Below, in pieces: positions 9,126 through 17,900 of a stretch of DNA of 63,314 nt; within the stretch, counting starts at the first letter, position 1; each line of letters begins with the position of its first letter. The position numbers and the translations under genes were made by a program. This stretch comes from Mariniphaga sp. (GTDB lineage Bacteria; Bacteroidota; Bacteroidia; Bacteroidales; Prolixibacteraceae), in NCBI GenBank assembly GCA_024636975.1, contig JAGXGA010000008.1:1-63314 (forward strand), read 5' to 3'. The notes beneath the pieces are model-generated. The model ran no database searches and was not told the DNA's origin. It saw only the letters and a list, made by a program, of their open reading frames with translations.

Positions 9126-9144
9126 ATCATTTGTTACAATTGAT
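9126..9144. promoter_or_regulatory. Near-palindromic 19-bp candidate operator upstream of nrfH
   Basis: The sequence ATCATTTGTTACAATTGAT reads almost the same on both strands: apart from the central base, only positions 5 and 15 break the symmetry. Its centre lies 68 bp upstream of the nrfH start and about 167 bp upstream of the divergent barrel gene, in an otherwise unstructured A+T-rich spacer. Length and dyad symmetry suit a dimeric regulator such as a Crp/Fnr-family protein, but the half-sites are not the enterobacterial FNR consensus. A function in nitrite- or NO-dependent control of nrfHA is inference. Confidence 0.4.
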
Positions 9145-9301
9145 GAAAAAATTAGTTCATACGATATGTTAATTTAAAATGAAAATAAATAACAGAAAAT
9201 TAGAGGGTTATTGCTAATTAACGAGCGTTATAATTTCTGAATTTCAGTTCTTTTCTTTTATTTTGATAAAAAAATCGCCAGCTTATTAACATTTAAACCA
9301 A

Positions 9302-10534
9302 ATGAAGAAAATAGTAGTCATATTATGTTCTTTTATTTCAATAGTAGCTCAATCCCAAGGGTTTGTAACACCAAAGGACATTAAAGTTGAATTTTCAGGT
9401 TTTGTTCGTAATGATTTTATTCTCGATTCACGCAGAAATGTTTGTGGCTGCGATCATTTGCTGGAGTTCTATCCCTTTAAACCTGAGTACGATGAAAATG
9501 GAGAGGATATTAACAAAGTAGCCAATGCACATCTGCTAAATACTTTTTCCCGGTTCGGAACGAGGTTTTCAGGATTGGAGTTGGGAAAAGTGGTCATTTC
9601 AGCCTATATTGAGGTAGATTTTACAGGTTTTAATGAAACAAATGGCATTCGGCTCAGGCATGCCTATACCAGCTTTGCTTTTTCTAAATCAACTTTGTTA
9701 TTTGGCAGAGCATGGCATCCTACCTTTATTGAAAAAGTATATCCATCGGTGTTAAATGAAAATACCGGATTGCCTTTTCAGGTATTTAACCGAAGTCCTC
9801 AGCTGAGGTTTACGCATCACCTGGCTCCAGGTTTTGATATTATTGCAGCGGCTGTTTACCAGTTTAACTATGCGAATACAGGACCAGACGGTAAAACTTA
9901 TTCCTACCAGCGCAATGCTGTTGTCCCGAACCTACACGGACAATTGCAGTATTTTAATGAACACTGGACTCTTGGCGCTGCTTTTGACTGGAAAAGTATT
10001 CAACCGCGTACTAAAACCACTGGCACTCAAGGAACATTTAAAACCACAGAAAAACTGAATACATGGGCAGGTATTGCCTACCTGAAGTATGTAAATGATA
10101 AACTGGAATTCAAGGCAAAGACAATGTATGGTCAAAATGTTAGCGAAAGCCTTTTACCCGGTGGTTATGCAGTGGCTTCAACTGATCCCGCAACCGGAGC
10201 TGAAACATATACTCCTTCAAATCATATTTACAATTGGCTCAATATAACTTACGGTAAGAAATGGAAAGCAGGGCTTTTTGCAGGTTATCTGAAAAATCTT
10301 GGTACCAGTGAAGTCCCTGTCGGTCTTGTTTATGGAATGGCAACCGATATCGACAGAATTTACAAAATTTCACCACAGCTTATCTACACATATAAAAATT
10401 TAATGCTGGGATGGGAACTGAGTATGACAACAGCTGCATATGGAGATTTCGATTATGAAGATTATGGCAAAGTAAAAAATGCTGAAAATGTAACAAATTT
10501 TAGAAATATGGTTTCTGTTGCTTACAGTTTTTAA
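9302..10534 (+). CDS. Outer-membrane porin-like beta-barrel protein
   Basis: The 410-residue protein has a signal peptide (about residues 1-19, ending AQSQG) and a long run of amphipathic beta strands ending with an aromatic Phe (VSVAYSF), the usual signature for outer-membrane insertion. Resemblance to DcaP-like trimeric porins is suggested by the opening VEFSGFVRNDFILDSR and the GRAWHPTF region, but this is a weak impression. Two cysteines lie close together (NVCGCDH), unusual for a barrel loop. It diverges from nrfH across a 234-bp spacer holding a near-palindrome, so shared regulation with nitrite reduction is possible. Substrate unknown. Confidence 0.65.
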   Translation: MKKIVVILCSFISIVAQSQGFVTPKDIKVEFSGFVRNDFILDSRRNVCGCDHLLEFYPFKPEYDENGEDINKVANAHLLNTFSRFGTRFSGLELGKVVISAYIEVDFTGFNETNGIRLRHAYTSFAFSKSTLLFGRAWHPTFIEKVYPSVLNENTGLPFQVFNRSPQLRFTHHLAPGFDIIAAAVYQFNYANTGPDGKTYSYQRNAVVPNLHGQLQYFNEHWTLGAAFDWKSIQPRTKTTGTQGTFKTTEKLNTWAGIAYLKYVNDKLEFKAKTMYGQNVSESLLPGGYAVASTDPATGAETYTPSNHIYNWLNITYGKKWKAGLFAGYLKNLGTSEVPVGLVYGMATDIDRIYKISPQLIYTYKNLMLGWELSMTTAAYGDFDYEDYGKVKNAENVTNFRNMVSVAYSF

Positions 10535-10613
10535 TTTTCCTCTTATTTTTGTTTAATTTTTGATAAATTAGTAGCCGTTCCTCACAAGTACGGCTTACCA
10601 AAAATCGACAGTT

Positions 10614-11045
10614 ATGGCATTTGAAGTTTCAGTGTTTCTTGAGAATAAAATAGCTCATTTTGAAGGCATCACCAATATCCTGAAATCGGAGCAGATTAAT
10701 ATCCGATCACTTACTCTCACAAACATATTACATGGGTGGGGAGTACTTAATCTGTTGGTTGATAAACCGGAGGAAGCATACCAGGCATTGACCGGCAAAG
10801 GAAACAGTGTTGCGTTGCGGGAAGTGATTGCTTTGGAAATGAAAGATGAAACCGGCGGATTGGACGAGCTGCTGGTTAATATTTCAAGGGCAGGCATTCA
10901 TATTGAAAATGCTTATACCCGCCTGATTTCTCAAACTGGAATGGCAATACTGGTGTTGGATGTCCCCGATGTAATCGAGGCGAAACGACTACTTGCTCAA
11001 AACAGCATCCCAATTCTTGCTGATGCAACTGTATACGGTCTTTAA
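10614..11045 (+). CDS. Tandem ACT-domain protein
   Basis: This 143-residue protein consists of two consecutive ACT-like folds (about residues 1-70 and 72-140). The first starts FEVSVFLENKIAHFEGITNI and the second has the GGLDELLVNISRAGIHIENAY segment. ACT domains bind amino acids and change the activity of enzymes or regulators. Stand-alone two-ACT proteins are commonly next to phenylacetate-CoA ligase genes, as here, 59 bp upstream of the ligase. A paralogue lies directly downstream of the same ligase at 12408. It probably senses an aromatic amino acid or a related acid and acts on a neighbouring enzyme; the ligand is not visible from sequence. It opens the co-directional aromatic 2-oxoacid block. 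Confidence 0.8.
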   Translation: MAFEVSVFLENKIAHFEGITNILKSEQINIRSLTLTNILHGWGVLNLLVDKPEEAYQALTGKGNSVALREVIALEMKDETGGLDELLVNISRAGIHIENAYTRLISQTGMAILVLDVPDVIEAKRLLAQNSIPILADATVYGL

Positions 11046-11104
11046 TCTAACGGACTCGTTTTTTATTTCTTATAACAGAATAATTTAAAGCCGAAACTCT
11101 GAAA

Positions 11105-12403
11105 ATGATTTGGAACGAAAAGATGGAATGCGCCTCACGTGATGAAATGGCTGCTGTTCAAAGCAAAAGGCTGATTCAGACTGTGCAGAGGATTTACCAT
11201 AATATTCCCAGTTACCGGGCTAAGATGCAGGAAAAAGGTCTGGTTCCAGGTGATATCCGTTCGGTAGATGATCTTGATAAACTTCCTTTTACAAATAAAT
11301 CCGATTTACGCGACAATTACCCGTTTGGAATGTTCACAGTTCCAATGAGTGAAATTGTTCGTGTGCATGCAAGTTCAGGAACTACCGGCAAACCGACAGT
11401 TGTTGGCTACACACGCAACGACTTGAACATGTGGGCAGAAGTTGTTACCCGGACGCTTTGCATGGCTGGCGTGCACAGAAACGATATTGTACAGGTGGCA
11501 TATGGTTATGGTCTGTTTACCGGAGGGCTGGGGTTACATTATGGTACTGAAAACCTTGGTGCCACTGTAATTCCAATTTCAGGAGGAAATACCAAAAAGC
11601 AGATTCAGCTGATGCAGGATTTTGGCACATCAGTTATTGCATGCACACCTTCCTATGCACTTTATCTGGCGGAAGTGATGAAGGAGATGAATATCAGACC
11701 CGAATCACTTCAGCTTAAGGTTGGTATCTTTGGTGCCGAACCCTGGAGCCAAAGTATGCGCCGTGAAATTGAAGCTAAACTGAAGCTAAAAGCGATCGAT
11801 ATTTACGGTCTGAGTGAAGTTGTTGGACCGGGTGTATCCTGTGAATGTGAATACCAGGAGGGAATGCATATAAATGAAGATCATTTTATTCCGGAAATAA
11901 TCGATCCGGAGACTCTTACTCCGCTTCCTCATGGTGAATTGGGTGAGCTGGTTTTTTCTACCGTAACCAAGGAAGGGATACCAATTCTCAGATATCGTAC
12001 ACGCGACTTAACGCGGCTTATTTACGAAAAGTGCGCATGCGGCCGTACGCTTGTTCGTATGGAAAAATGTACAGGAAGGTCAGACGATATGCTTATCATC
12101 AGGGGTGTGAACGTATTCCCCTCGCAAATTGAAAGTGTACTGCTTGAGATGAGCGAAACAGAACCGCATTACCTGCTTATAGTCGATCGTGAAGGATCGC
12201 TTGATGTACTGAAGTTGCTCGTAGAAGTACAGGAACAGTTCTTTTCCGATGAAATCAGAGAACTCGAAGCCCTACGGAAAAAAATAACAGCAAACATCAT
12301 GGGGACTTTGGGTATTTCTGTAGATGTTAAGTTGGTTGAGCCAAAAACTATTGAGCGAACTGCAGGTAAGGCAAAGCGTGTTATTGATAACCGGAAATTA
12401 TAA
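11105..12403 (+). CDS. paaK: Phenylacetate-CoA ligase (AMP-forming)
   Basis: The 432-residue protein belongs to the short PaaK branch of the ANL adenylating enzymes. It shows the ATP-binding loop [15 protein letters not shown] at about residues 89-103, the A5-type [12 protein letters not shown] segment, the [23 protein letters not shown] region and the C-terminal [19 protein letters not shown] hinge. PaaK joins phenylacetate or other aryl acids to CoA with ATP giving AMP and pyrophosphate. A cluster of four cysteines (about 241-247 and 307-309) may bind a metal, as in many anaerobic homologues. In anaerobes such ligases accompany aryl-pyruvate:ferredoxin oxidoreductases, exactly the context here. 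Whether it works in salvage of arylacetates or in reverse for energy cannot be read from sequence. Confidence 0.88.
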   Translation: MIWNEKMECASRDEMAAVQSKRLIQTVQRIYHNIPSYRAKMQEKGLVPGDIRSVDDLDKLPFTNKSDLRDNYPFGMFTVPMSEIVRVHASSGTTGKPTVVGYTRNDLNMWAEVVTRTLCMAGVHRNDIVQVAYGYGLFTGGLGLHYGTENLGATVIPISGGNTKKQIQLMQDFGTSVIACTPSYALYLAEVMKEMNIRPESLQLKVGIFGAEPWSQSMRREIEAKLKLKAIDIYGLSEVVGPGVSCECEYQEGMHINEDHFIPEIIDPETLTPLPHGELGELVFSTVTKEGIPILRYRTRDLTRLIYEKCACGRTLVRMEKCTGRSDDMLIIRGVNVFPSQIESVLLEMSETEPHYLLIVDREGSLDVLKLLVEVQEQFFSDEIRELEALRKKITANIMGTLGISVDVKLVEPKTIERTAGKAKRVIDNRKL

Positions 12404-12407
12404 CGAT

Positions 12408-12797
12408 ATGAAAGCAAAACAGGTTTCAGTTTTCCTTGAAAATAAATTGGGCCGGCTAAATGAGGTTGCACATATTCTTGGTGAGGCAGCTATTAACATT
12501 TCAGCATTTACAGTTGCCGATACCTCTGATTTTGGGGTGCTGAGGCTGATTGTATCCGATCCTGTAAAGGCTTGTGAAGTTTTGAAAGAACATCATTTTT
12601 CAGTGCGAACCACTGATGTTGTGCTGGTAAACAGCTCAAACCGTCCGGGTGCATTGTCTGAATTATTATATGAGCTGGATGTAGAAGGTGTTTTTATTGA
12701 ATACCTTTATGCTTTTTCAATGAACGATGATAAGGCAGTTATAGTAATCAGACCCTCTGATATGGAAAAATGTGTGAATGTTCTGAGTAAAAAGTAA
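12408..12797 (+). CDS. Tandem ACT-domain protein, second copy
   Basis: This 129-residue protein starts at the ATG at 12408, four bases after the paaK stop; the frame extends upstream inside paaK without a reason to use it. It contains two ACT-like folds, the first with VSVFLENKLGRLNEVAHIL and the second with VNSSNRPGALSELLYELD, where the GALSELL motif is the ligand-proximal helix start typical of ACT domains. It is clearly related to the ACT protein at 10614 (both begin with V-S-V-F-L-E-N-K), so paaK is flanked by two paralogous sensors. The tight spacing indicates translational coupling with paaK. The ligand is probably an aromatic amino acid, inferred from context. Confidence 0.82.
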   Translation: MKAKQVSVFLENKLGRLNEVAHILGEAAINISAFTVADTSDFGVLRLIVSDPVKACEVLKEHHFSVRTTDVVLVNSSNRPGALSELLYELDVEGVFIEYLYAFSMNDDKAVIVIRPSDMEKCVNVLSKK

Positions 12798-12908
12798 TTG
12801 TAGTTTACCGAAATAGTATATGATATTTCCAAATGATAAATCGGCTAAAGGAAAAAGGAGAACTAAACTCAGAATGCGTATATTTAAATAATTTTTTAAA
12901 GTAAGTAA

Positions 12909-13745
12909 ATGAAGCGGATAGCGGTACAGGGAATAATAGGGTCTTTTCATGAAGATGCCGCCGTAAAATATTTCAAGGGAAAGATTAAGGTAGTTGAATG
13001 CAAATCTTTTACTAAAGTTTGTGAATTGGTTGATACCGATCAGGTCGATTATGCTGTAATGGCAATTGAAAACTCCATTGCCGGCAGTTTGCTGAAAAAC
13101 TATCAGCTGATTCGGGATTACCACCTGCGGATTATTGGTGAAATCTACCTCCATATTCAGTTAAATCTGATGGCAGTGGCAGGAGTTAAACCAACCGATA
13201 TAAAAGATATCTATTCACATCCTATTGCACTGCAGCAGTGTGTTGAATATCTTGAAAAGTATTTCCCGAACGTTGAATTGCATGAAGGCATGGATACCGC
13301 AGGTGCTGCAAAACTGATTTCTGAACAACGTCCGGCAGATGCTGCGGCCATTGGTAATCTTCGTTCAGCTGAACTTTATAAACTGGAAGTGCTGGAAACA
13401 GGCATAGAAACAAATAAAAAAAACTATACCCGCTTTCTTATACTTTCGAAGCATGGCAATCCTACTGAGAAGGCAAATAAAGCATCCTTAAGTTTTGAAG
13501 TGGGGCATTTTTACGGAGCATTGGCCAGGGTGCTGAATGTATTTGCAGAAAATGAAATAAACCTCGCAAAAATACAATCGGTGCCTATTATAGGAAAGCC
13601 CAATGAGTATGCCATTCATGTGGATATTGAATGGGAGGATACCGGCAATTACAATAAGGCTTTGCATCAGGTGCTGAAAAGTGTTTCGAGCCTTGCTATT
13701 TTAGGTGAATACGAACGTGGTGAAATATACATTCATAATCAGTAA
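12909..13745 (+). CDS. pheA: Prephenate dehydratase
   Basis: This enzyme converts prephenate to phenylpyruvate (EC 4.2.1.51) in phenylalanine synthesis. The 278-residue protein starts RIAVQGIIGSFHEDAA, the usual substrate-binding beginning. It carries the catalytic T-R-F of KNYTRFLIL at about residue 173 and a C-terminal ACT domain from about residue 188 (LSFEVGHFYGALARVLNVF). In the ACT domain the usual ESRP Phe-binding motif is replaced by QSVP (AKIQSVPIIGKPNEY). I recall similar variants in other Bacteroidota, so this may be lineage-typical. It has no chorismate mutase domain. It lies 111 bp after the second ACT gene and 17 bp before flavodoxin, inside the aromatic block, where it would feed phenylpyruvate to the oxidoreductase and aminotransferase. 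Confidence 0.92.
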   Translation: MKRIAVQGIIGSFHEDAAVKYFKGKIKVVECKSFTKVCELVDTDQVDYAVMAIENSIAGSLLKNYQLIRDYHLRIIGEIYLHIQLNLMAVAGVKPTDIKDIYSHPIALQQCVEYLEKYFPNVELHEGMDTAGAAKLISEQRPADAAAIGNLRSAELYKLEVLETGIETNKKNYTRFLILSKHGNPTEKANKASLSFEVGHFYGALARVLNVFAENEINLAKIQSVPIIGKPNEYAIHVDIEWEDTGNYNKALHQVLKSVSSLAILGEYERGEIYIHNQ

Positions 13746-13762
13746 TAACAATTCAGTTAAGT

Positions 13763-14287
13763 ATGGACAAAACAGCAATATTTTTCGGCCCGCTCGATGG
13801 AGCTGTTCATCGGGTTGCAAAAAAAATAGAAAAGGCTATTGGTGAAGATAAGGTGGTGATGGTTCCGGTAAATAATGCCAGTGTTGAAGACCTCGAAAAG
13901 TATGATAAAATCATTTTTGGCATTTCTACAGTTGGTAAAGAAACCTGGGAATCGATCTATACAAATGTCGACTGGGCTAAATTTTTGCCTGAAATAAGTA
14001 AAACCAGGTACGAGGGAAAAACACTTGCAATATTTGGATTAGGAGATCATGTAACCTATTCATCCACATTCGTTGATCATATTGGTCTGCTGGGGCATTC
14101 CCTGATTGAAAACGGAGCAACCTTAGTGGGCCAGGTTCCTGTTGAAGGATATGAATTCGATGAATCGGAAGCTGTAGTTGACGGAATGTTTTTGGGCCTG
14201 CCTGTGGATGAGGATTTCGAACCTGAGCTTACGGATGAGCGCGTTCAGAATTGGGTTGAACTATTAAGAACTCATTTCGGCTTTTGA
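13763..14287 (+). CDS. Flavodoxin
   Basis: This 174-residue protein has the flavodoxin fold: an N-terminal strand KTAIFFGPLDGAVHRVAKKI with a variant phosphate-binding loop (G-P-L-D-G-A-V-H in place of the common T/S-x-T-G-x-T), the YDKIIFGISTVGKETWES 50s loop, and the FGLGDHVTYSSTFVDHIGLL 90s loop. Flavodoxins carry electrons at low potential with FMN and replace ferredoxin under iron limitation. Its place between pheA and the aminotransferase, upstream of a ferredoxin-type oxidoreductase, suggests it can serve as electron partner of that enzyme. The altered phosphate loop is worth noting but does not exclude FMN binding. Confidence 0.85.
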   Translation: MDKTAIFFGPLDGAVHRVAKKIEKAIGEDKVVMVPVNNASVEDLEKYDKIIFGISTVGKETWESIYTNVDWAKFLPEISKTRYEGKTLAIFGLGDHVTYSSTFVDHIGLLGHSLIENGATLVGQVPVEGYEFDESEAVVDGMFLGLPVDEDFEPELTDERVQNWVELLRTHFGF

Positions 14288-14349
14288 ATTTAGCCAGTAA
14301 TTGATCAGGCAAATATTTATAATTAGACATCCGGATAAATCTAGTCCTG

Positions 14350-15690
14350 ATGGATAAAATCCAACAGATGGAAAACACGCCATTAAGAAAAGAATTAGTT
14401 GATGCCAGGATAAAAGAACTTCGGATTGCCGATTCAGGTAAGGCTTCTATAAGAGAAATAGTTGCTTTGGTGAACCTGGTGGAGGAGGAAACTGGAGAGA
14501 AGTTCGTACGAATGGAGATGGGCGTACCGGGACTGCCCCCGTCACAAATTGGCGTGGAGGCTGAAATTGAAGCGCTGAAGAGGGGAGTGGCTGCAATTTA
14601 TCCTATGGTTGACGGCATTAAACCACTGAAGGAAGAGGCAGCCCGTTTTGTAAAAAATTTTCTTGATATTACTATTTCTGCCAAAGGCTGCATACCAACT
14701 GTTGGTTCAATGCAGGGAACCTATGCGGCATTTATGGCTACCGCCAATGCAGTGCAGGGGAAAGACACAACTCTTTTTATAGACCCCGGCTTTCCTGTGC
14801 AAAAGCAACAGATGATGGTCCTTGGCCAAAAGTATGAAACTTTCGATGTGTTTAACTTCAGGGGACAAAAATTAAGAGATAAACTAGAGGAGTTTTTTGC
14901 AAAAGGAAATATTTGTTCCATCGTATATTCAAACCCAAATAATCCTTCCTGGATATGTTTTACTGATCAGGAGTTAAAGGTAATTGGTGAACTTGCTAAC
15001 AAATACGACATAATAGTCATGGAAGACCTGGCGTATTTTGGAATGGACTTCAGACAGGATTTATCGAAGCCGGGAGAACCGCCGTTCCAGCCTACTGTGG
15101 CTAAATACACCAATAATTATATACTTTTTGTATCCAGTTCCAAGATATTTTCATATGCCGGTCAGCGGTGTGGATTGATGCTGATACCTGATGCCCTTTA
15201 TAAACGGGATTATCCGGCACTCCAGGAGCGGTTTGGAGGAACTGATTTCGGCAGCACCATTACCTTGCGATTGCTTTATGCATTGTCATCAGGAACCAGC
15301 CATTCAGCCCAGTGGGCTCTTGCCGCAATGTTAAAGGCAGCTAACGACGGTCAATTTAACTTTGTGGAAAATATTAAGGAATATGGCGAAAAGGCAAAAA
15401 TAATGAAGCGCCTGTTTCTTGAAAACGGATTTAAAATTATTTATGAAACCGATTTGGGGCAACCAATTGCCGACGGTTTTTATTTTACAATTGCCTATCC
15501 GGGAATGACAGGAAATCAATTGGTTGCTAATCTGCTTTATTATGGTATCAGCGCTATTGCACTTGATAATACAGGAAGCAGGGAAGAGGGGATTCGTGCA
15601 TGCGTTTCTTTTGTAAAACGCGGACAGTTTCCCGATTTGGAAAAAAGATTAAAGATGTTTAATAAAGATTTCTCCGAAAATAAACATTGA
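14350..15690 (+). CDS. PLP-dependent aminotransferase, class I/II
   Basis: The 446-residue protein is a fold-type I aminotransferase. It has the substrate/PLP-contacting YSNPNNPSWICF (Asn of N-P-N-N-P), the MEDLAYFGMDF segment with the cofactor Asp and Tyr, the Schiff-base lysine in SSSKIFSYAGQRCG and an Arg near the C-terminus (EEGIRACVSFV) for the substrate carboxylate. Context makes an aromatic aminotransferase linking phenylpyruvate and phenylalanine the leading guess. The start codon is ATG 14350. Its stop overlaps the start of the Crp/Fnr regulator (TGATG), so the two are translationally coupled. Exact substrate specificity is not visible. Confidence 0.82.
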   Translation: MDKIQQMENTPLRKELVDARIKELRIADSGKASIREIVALVNLVEEETGEKFVRMEMGVPGLPPSQIGVEAEIEALKRGVAAIYPMVDGIKPLKEEAARFVKNFLDITISAKGCIPTVGSMQGTYAAFMATANAVQGKDTTLFIDPGFPVQKQQMMVLGQKYETFDVFNFRGQKLRDKLEEFFAKGNICSIVYSNPNNPSWICFTDQELKVIGELANKYDIIVMEDLAYFGMDFRQDLSKPGEPPFQPTVAKYTNNYILFVSSSKIFSYAGQRCGLMLIPDALYKRDYPALQERFGGTDFGSTITLRLLYALSSGTSHSAQWALAAMLKAANDGQFNFVENIKEYGEKAKIMKRLFLENGFKIIYETDLGQPIADGFYFTIAYPGMTGNQLVANLLYYGISAIALDNTGSREEGIRACVSFVKRGQFPDLEKRLKMFNKDFSENKH

Positions 15691-16256
15691 TGGATCAACA
15701 GAAGGTAGTTGGCAGGTATCATATTACGCTCGACTTGTTAAAAGAGGTTGAACTAAAAAACAAGCCTGTGGTTCTGAAGAAAGGAGAATCTTTTATTGAA
15801 TATGGTGAGAAAACTCAAAAAATAGGAATACTTATAAACGGTTTGCTTTATTCAACCTATGTTTCCGAGAATGGTTCCGAATGGATTTCCCGGTTTTTCT
15901 TTCCACCAAACAATTTCATTGTCAGTAATCACCGAAGTTTTTACCTGGGGAAAAATTCAAAAGAATCAATTCGTGCATACGAAGATTCAGAATTGATTTG
16001 CATTGAAAAAGAAGAATTCAAGTATTTACTGGACAATAACAGAAAGTTCGAACGAACAGTGCGTATTTTGGCAGAAGAGAGTTATGTCCAGGCAATGGAA
16101 CGCATTCATTCTTTTCAATCTCTTAATGCCGAACAACGAATACGTAAATTTTTCGATGAACATCCTGAGTTGGGGAAAAAGCTTCAGCGACAACACATTG
16201 CGTCCTATCTTGGCATTCATAGAAACATTCTTACCCGATTTCTTTATAAAATTTAA
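15690..16256 (+). CDS. Crp/Fnr-family transcriptional regulator
   Basis: This 188-residue protein has a cyclic-nucleotide-binding-type beta roll (about residues 25-115, with VVLKKGESFIEYGEKTQKIGILINGLLYST) and a short C-terminal helix-turn-helix ending LQRQHIASYLGIHRNILTRF. No Cys cluster is present, so it is not an iron-sulfur FNR; the ligand is unknown. The start ATG overlaps the aminotransferase stop, so it is co-expressed with that gene. Its place between the aminotransferase and the oxidoreductase subunits suggests control of this block. The DNA-binding domain ends directly after the recognition helix, as in many Bacteroidota members. Confidence 0.82.
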   Translation: MDQQKVVGRYHITLDLLKEVELKNKPVVLKKGESFIEYGEKTQKIGILINGLLYSTYVSENGSEWISRFFFPPNNFIVSNHRSFYLGKNSKESIRAYEDSELICIEKEEFKYLLDNNRKFERTVRILAEESYVQAMERIHSFQSLNAEQRIRKFFDEHPELGKKLQRQHIASYLGIHRNILTRFLYKI

Positions 16257-16474
16257 GAAAGCAACATTAGTTGCGTATTTTCAGGCAGGTAAAAAATAGT
16301 TTTGCTATAATTAAACAGTTTTTAACCTGGAAAGTAAAATAACTTACAATTTATCAGCTGTACATTCCATATTTTAATAATGTTTAAGCTGTTAAATTTT
16401 TGCCGGAAGAACCTGATTTTTATGGTGTTTTTAAGGGAAAAAGGATGTTATTTTTACCGGATAAATGAAATAAT

Positions 16475-16702
16475 ATGGCAAAAGTAAGAGGAGCTGTTGT
16501 TGTAGCAAAGGAAGGTTGCAAAGGATGTGGATTATGCGTTGAGGCCTGTCCGGAATGCGTTCTCTCATTGAACAGGGAAGTGAACAGCCGCGGCTACCAT
16601 TATTCTTATATGGAGAATCCGGAAGCTTGTATTGGCTGTGCCAATTGCGGAGTTGTATGCCCCGATACCTGCATTGAAATCTACAGGGTGCGCCTGCAAT
16701 AA
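16475..16702 (+). CDS. 2-oxoacid:ferredoxin oxidoreductase, delta (2x[4Fe-4S]) subunit
   Basis: This 75-residue ferredoxin-like protein carries two [4Fe-4S] motifs, [14 protein letters not shown] at about residues 14-27 and [15 protein letters not shown] near the C-terminus. It is the electron-transfer delta subunit of KOR/VOR-type 2-oxoacid oxidoreductases and precedes the alpha, beta and gamma genes, the usual order. Electrons from the thiamine diphosphate site pass through it to an external ferredoxin or flavodoxin. A 218-bp spacer separates it from the Crp/Fnr gene, so the oxidoreductase probably has its own promoter, which I could not place. Confidence 0.88.
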   Translation: MAKVRGAVVVAKEGCKGCGLCVEACPECVLSLNREVNSRGYHYSYMENPEACIGCANCGVVCPDTCIEIYRVRLQ

Positions 16703-16799
16703 TTAATTGATTTCACTTGCAAATACAATTCTGTGCAATTATACTTCCAACGGAGGTAAATTGCATATTAGCAGTTACAGAAATTAAAAATTCAATATA

Positions 16800-17900
16800 A
16801 TGGGAGAATACAGATTAATGAAAGGAAATGAGGTGCTGGCCGAAGCCGCCATCCGTTGCGGATGCGATGGTTATTTTGGCTATCCCATTACACCTCAGTC
16901 TGAAATTATGGAAACGCTCATGGAACGCCAGCCATGGAGTGAAACCGGAATGGTAGTTTTACAGGCCGAAAGTGAAGTAGCAGCCATTAATATGGTGTAT
17001 GGGGCTGCAGGTTCAGGGAAAAAAGTAATGACTACTTCTTCCAGTCCGGGCGTTAGCTTAATGTCGGAAGGAATTTCATATATAGCAGGTGCTGAATTAC
17101 CCTGCCTGATTGTTAATGTACAACGGGGAGGACCAGGTCTCGGAACAATTCAGCCATCACAGGCCGACTATTTTCAGGCAGTAAAAGGGGGAGGGCATGG
17201 TGATTATAAAATGATTGTACTGGCTCCTTCATCTGTTCAGGAAATGAATGATTTTGTTGATCTGGCATTTGAGCTTGCCTTCAAATATCGTAACCCGGCT
17301 ATGATTTTAACTGATGGCGCTATTGGTCAGATGATGGAAAAGGTGGAGTTATCAGAGTTTAAGAAAAGATGGACCGATGAAGAAGTAACCGATAAATGGG
17401 GTAGCTGGGCAACCACAGGTAAACCTGTTTCCCGTAGCCGGAATGTGATTACTTCTCTTGAGATGGATTCATTGAAAATGGAAGCGAATAACAAAAGGTT
17501 CCAGGAAAAATACAGGCAGATGGAAGCAAACGAGCAGCGATTTGAAGCAATTCAGTGTGAGGATGCTGAATACATCCTGGTGGCATTTGGAACCTCTGCA
17601 AGGGTGTGTGAGAAAGCTGTTGAAATTGCACGTGTTAAAGGATTAAAGGTTGGTCTGTTGAGGCCAGTCACATTGTTTCCTTTCCCTAAAACAGTTATCG
17701 GGGAATTAGCCGGTAATGTAAAAGGATTTCTTTCGGTGGAAATGAATGCAGGCCAGATGATTGAAGATATAAAGCATGCAATATACGATGCAGGCCTTCA
17801 CCGAAAGGTAGAGCATTTCGGACGTATGGGAGGTATAATACCTTCACCAGGGGAAGTTGTTGAAGCGCTTGAACAAAAATTTATACAGGAGGATATATGA
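16800..17900 (+). CDS. 2-oxoacid:ferredoxin oxidoreductase, alpha subunit (VorB/KorA type)
   Basis: The 366-residue alpha subunit contains the pyrimidine-side domain (GCDGYFGYPITPQSEIMETL, about residues 22-41), the conserved SEVAAINMVYGAAGSGKKVMTTSSSPG stretch and a C-terminal transketolase-C-like domain (ILVAFGTSARVCEKAVEIA). Together with beta, gamma and delta it oxidatively decarboxylates a 2-oxoacid to acyl-CoA, CO2 and reduced ferredoxin, or runs the reverse carboxylation. Annotation pipelines would likely call it VorB (2-oxoisovalerate) or KorA (2-oxoglutarate). Next to pheA, an aminotransferase and paaK, an aryl pyruvate such as phenylpyruvate is an attractive substrate, but that is inference. 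It overlaps the next start by four bases. Confidence 0.9.
   Translation: MGEYRLMKGNEVLAEAAIRCGCDGYFGYPITPQSEIMETLMERQPWSETGMVVLQAESEVAAINMVYGAAGSGKKVMTTSSSPGVSLMSEGISYIAGAELPCLIVNVQRGGPGLGTIQPSQADYFQAVKGGGHGDYKMIVLAPSSVQEMNDFVDLAFELAFKYRNPAMILTDGAIGQMMEKVELSEFKKRWTDEEVTDKWGSWATTGKPVSRSRNVITSLEMDSLKMEANNKRFQEKYRQMEANEQRFEAIQCEDAEYILVAFGTSARVCEKAVEIARVKGLKVGLLRPVTLFPFPKTVIGELAGNVKGFLSVEMNAGQMIEDIKHAIYDAGLHRKVEHFGRMGGIIPSPGEVVEALEQKFIQEDI

Noticed and set aside
10573-10595. Small hairpin AGCCGT/ACGGCT before the first ACT gene
   Set aside because: Only six pairs and no T run; it could be a leader structure but nothing in the sequence decides it.
12811-12892. Short frame between the second ACT gene and pheA
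   Set aside because: About 23 codons, basic, no coupling to pheA and no sign of selection visible; too little evidence to call a gene.
12717-13154. 145-codon minus-strand frame over the ACT/pheA junction
   Set aside because: It covers two well-supported genes on the opposite strand and has no recognisable features.
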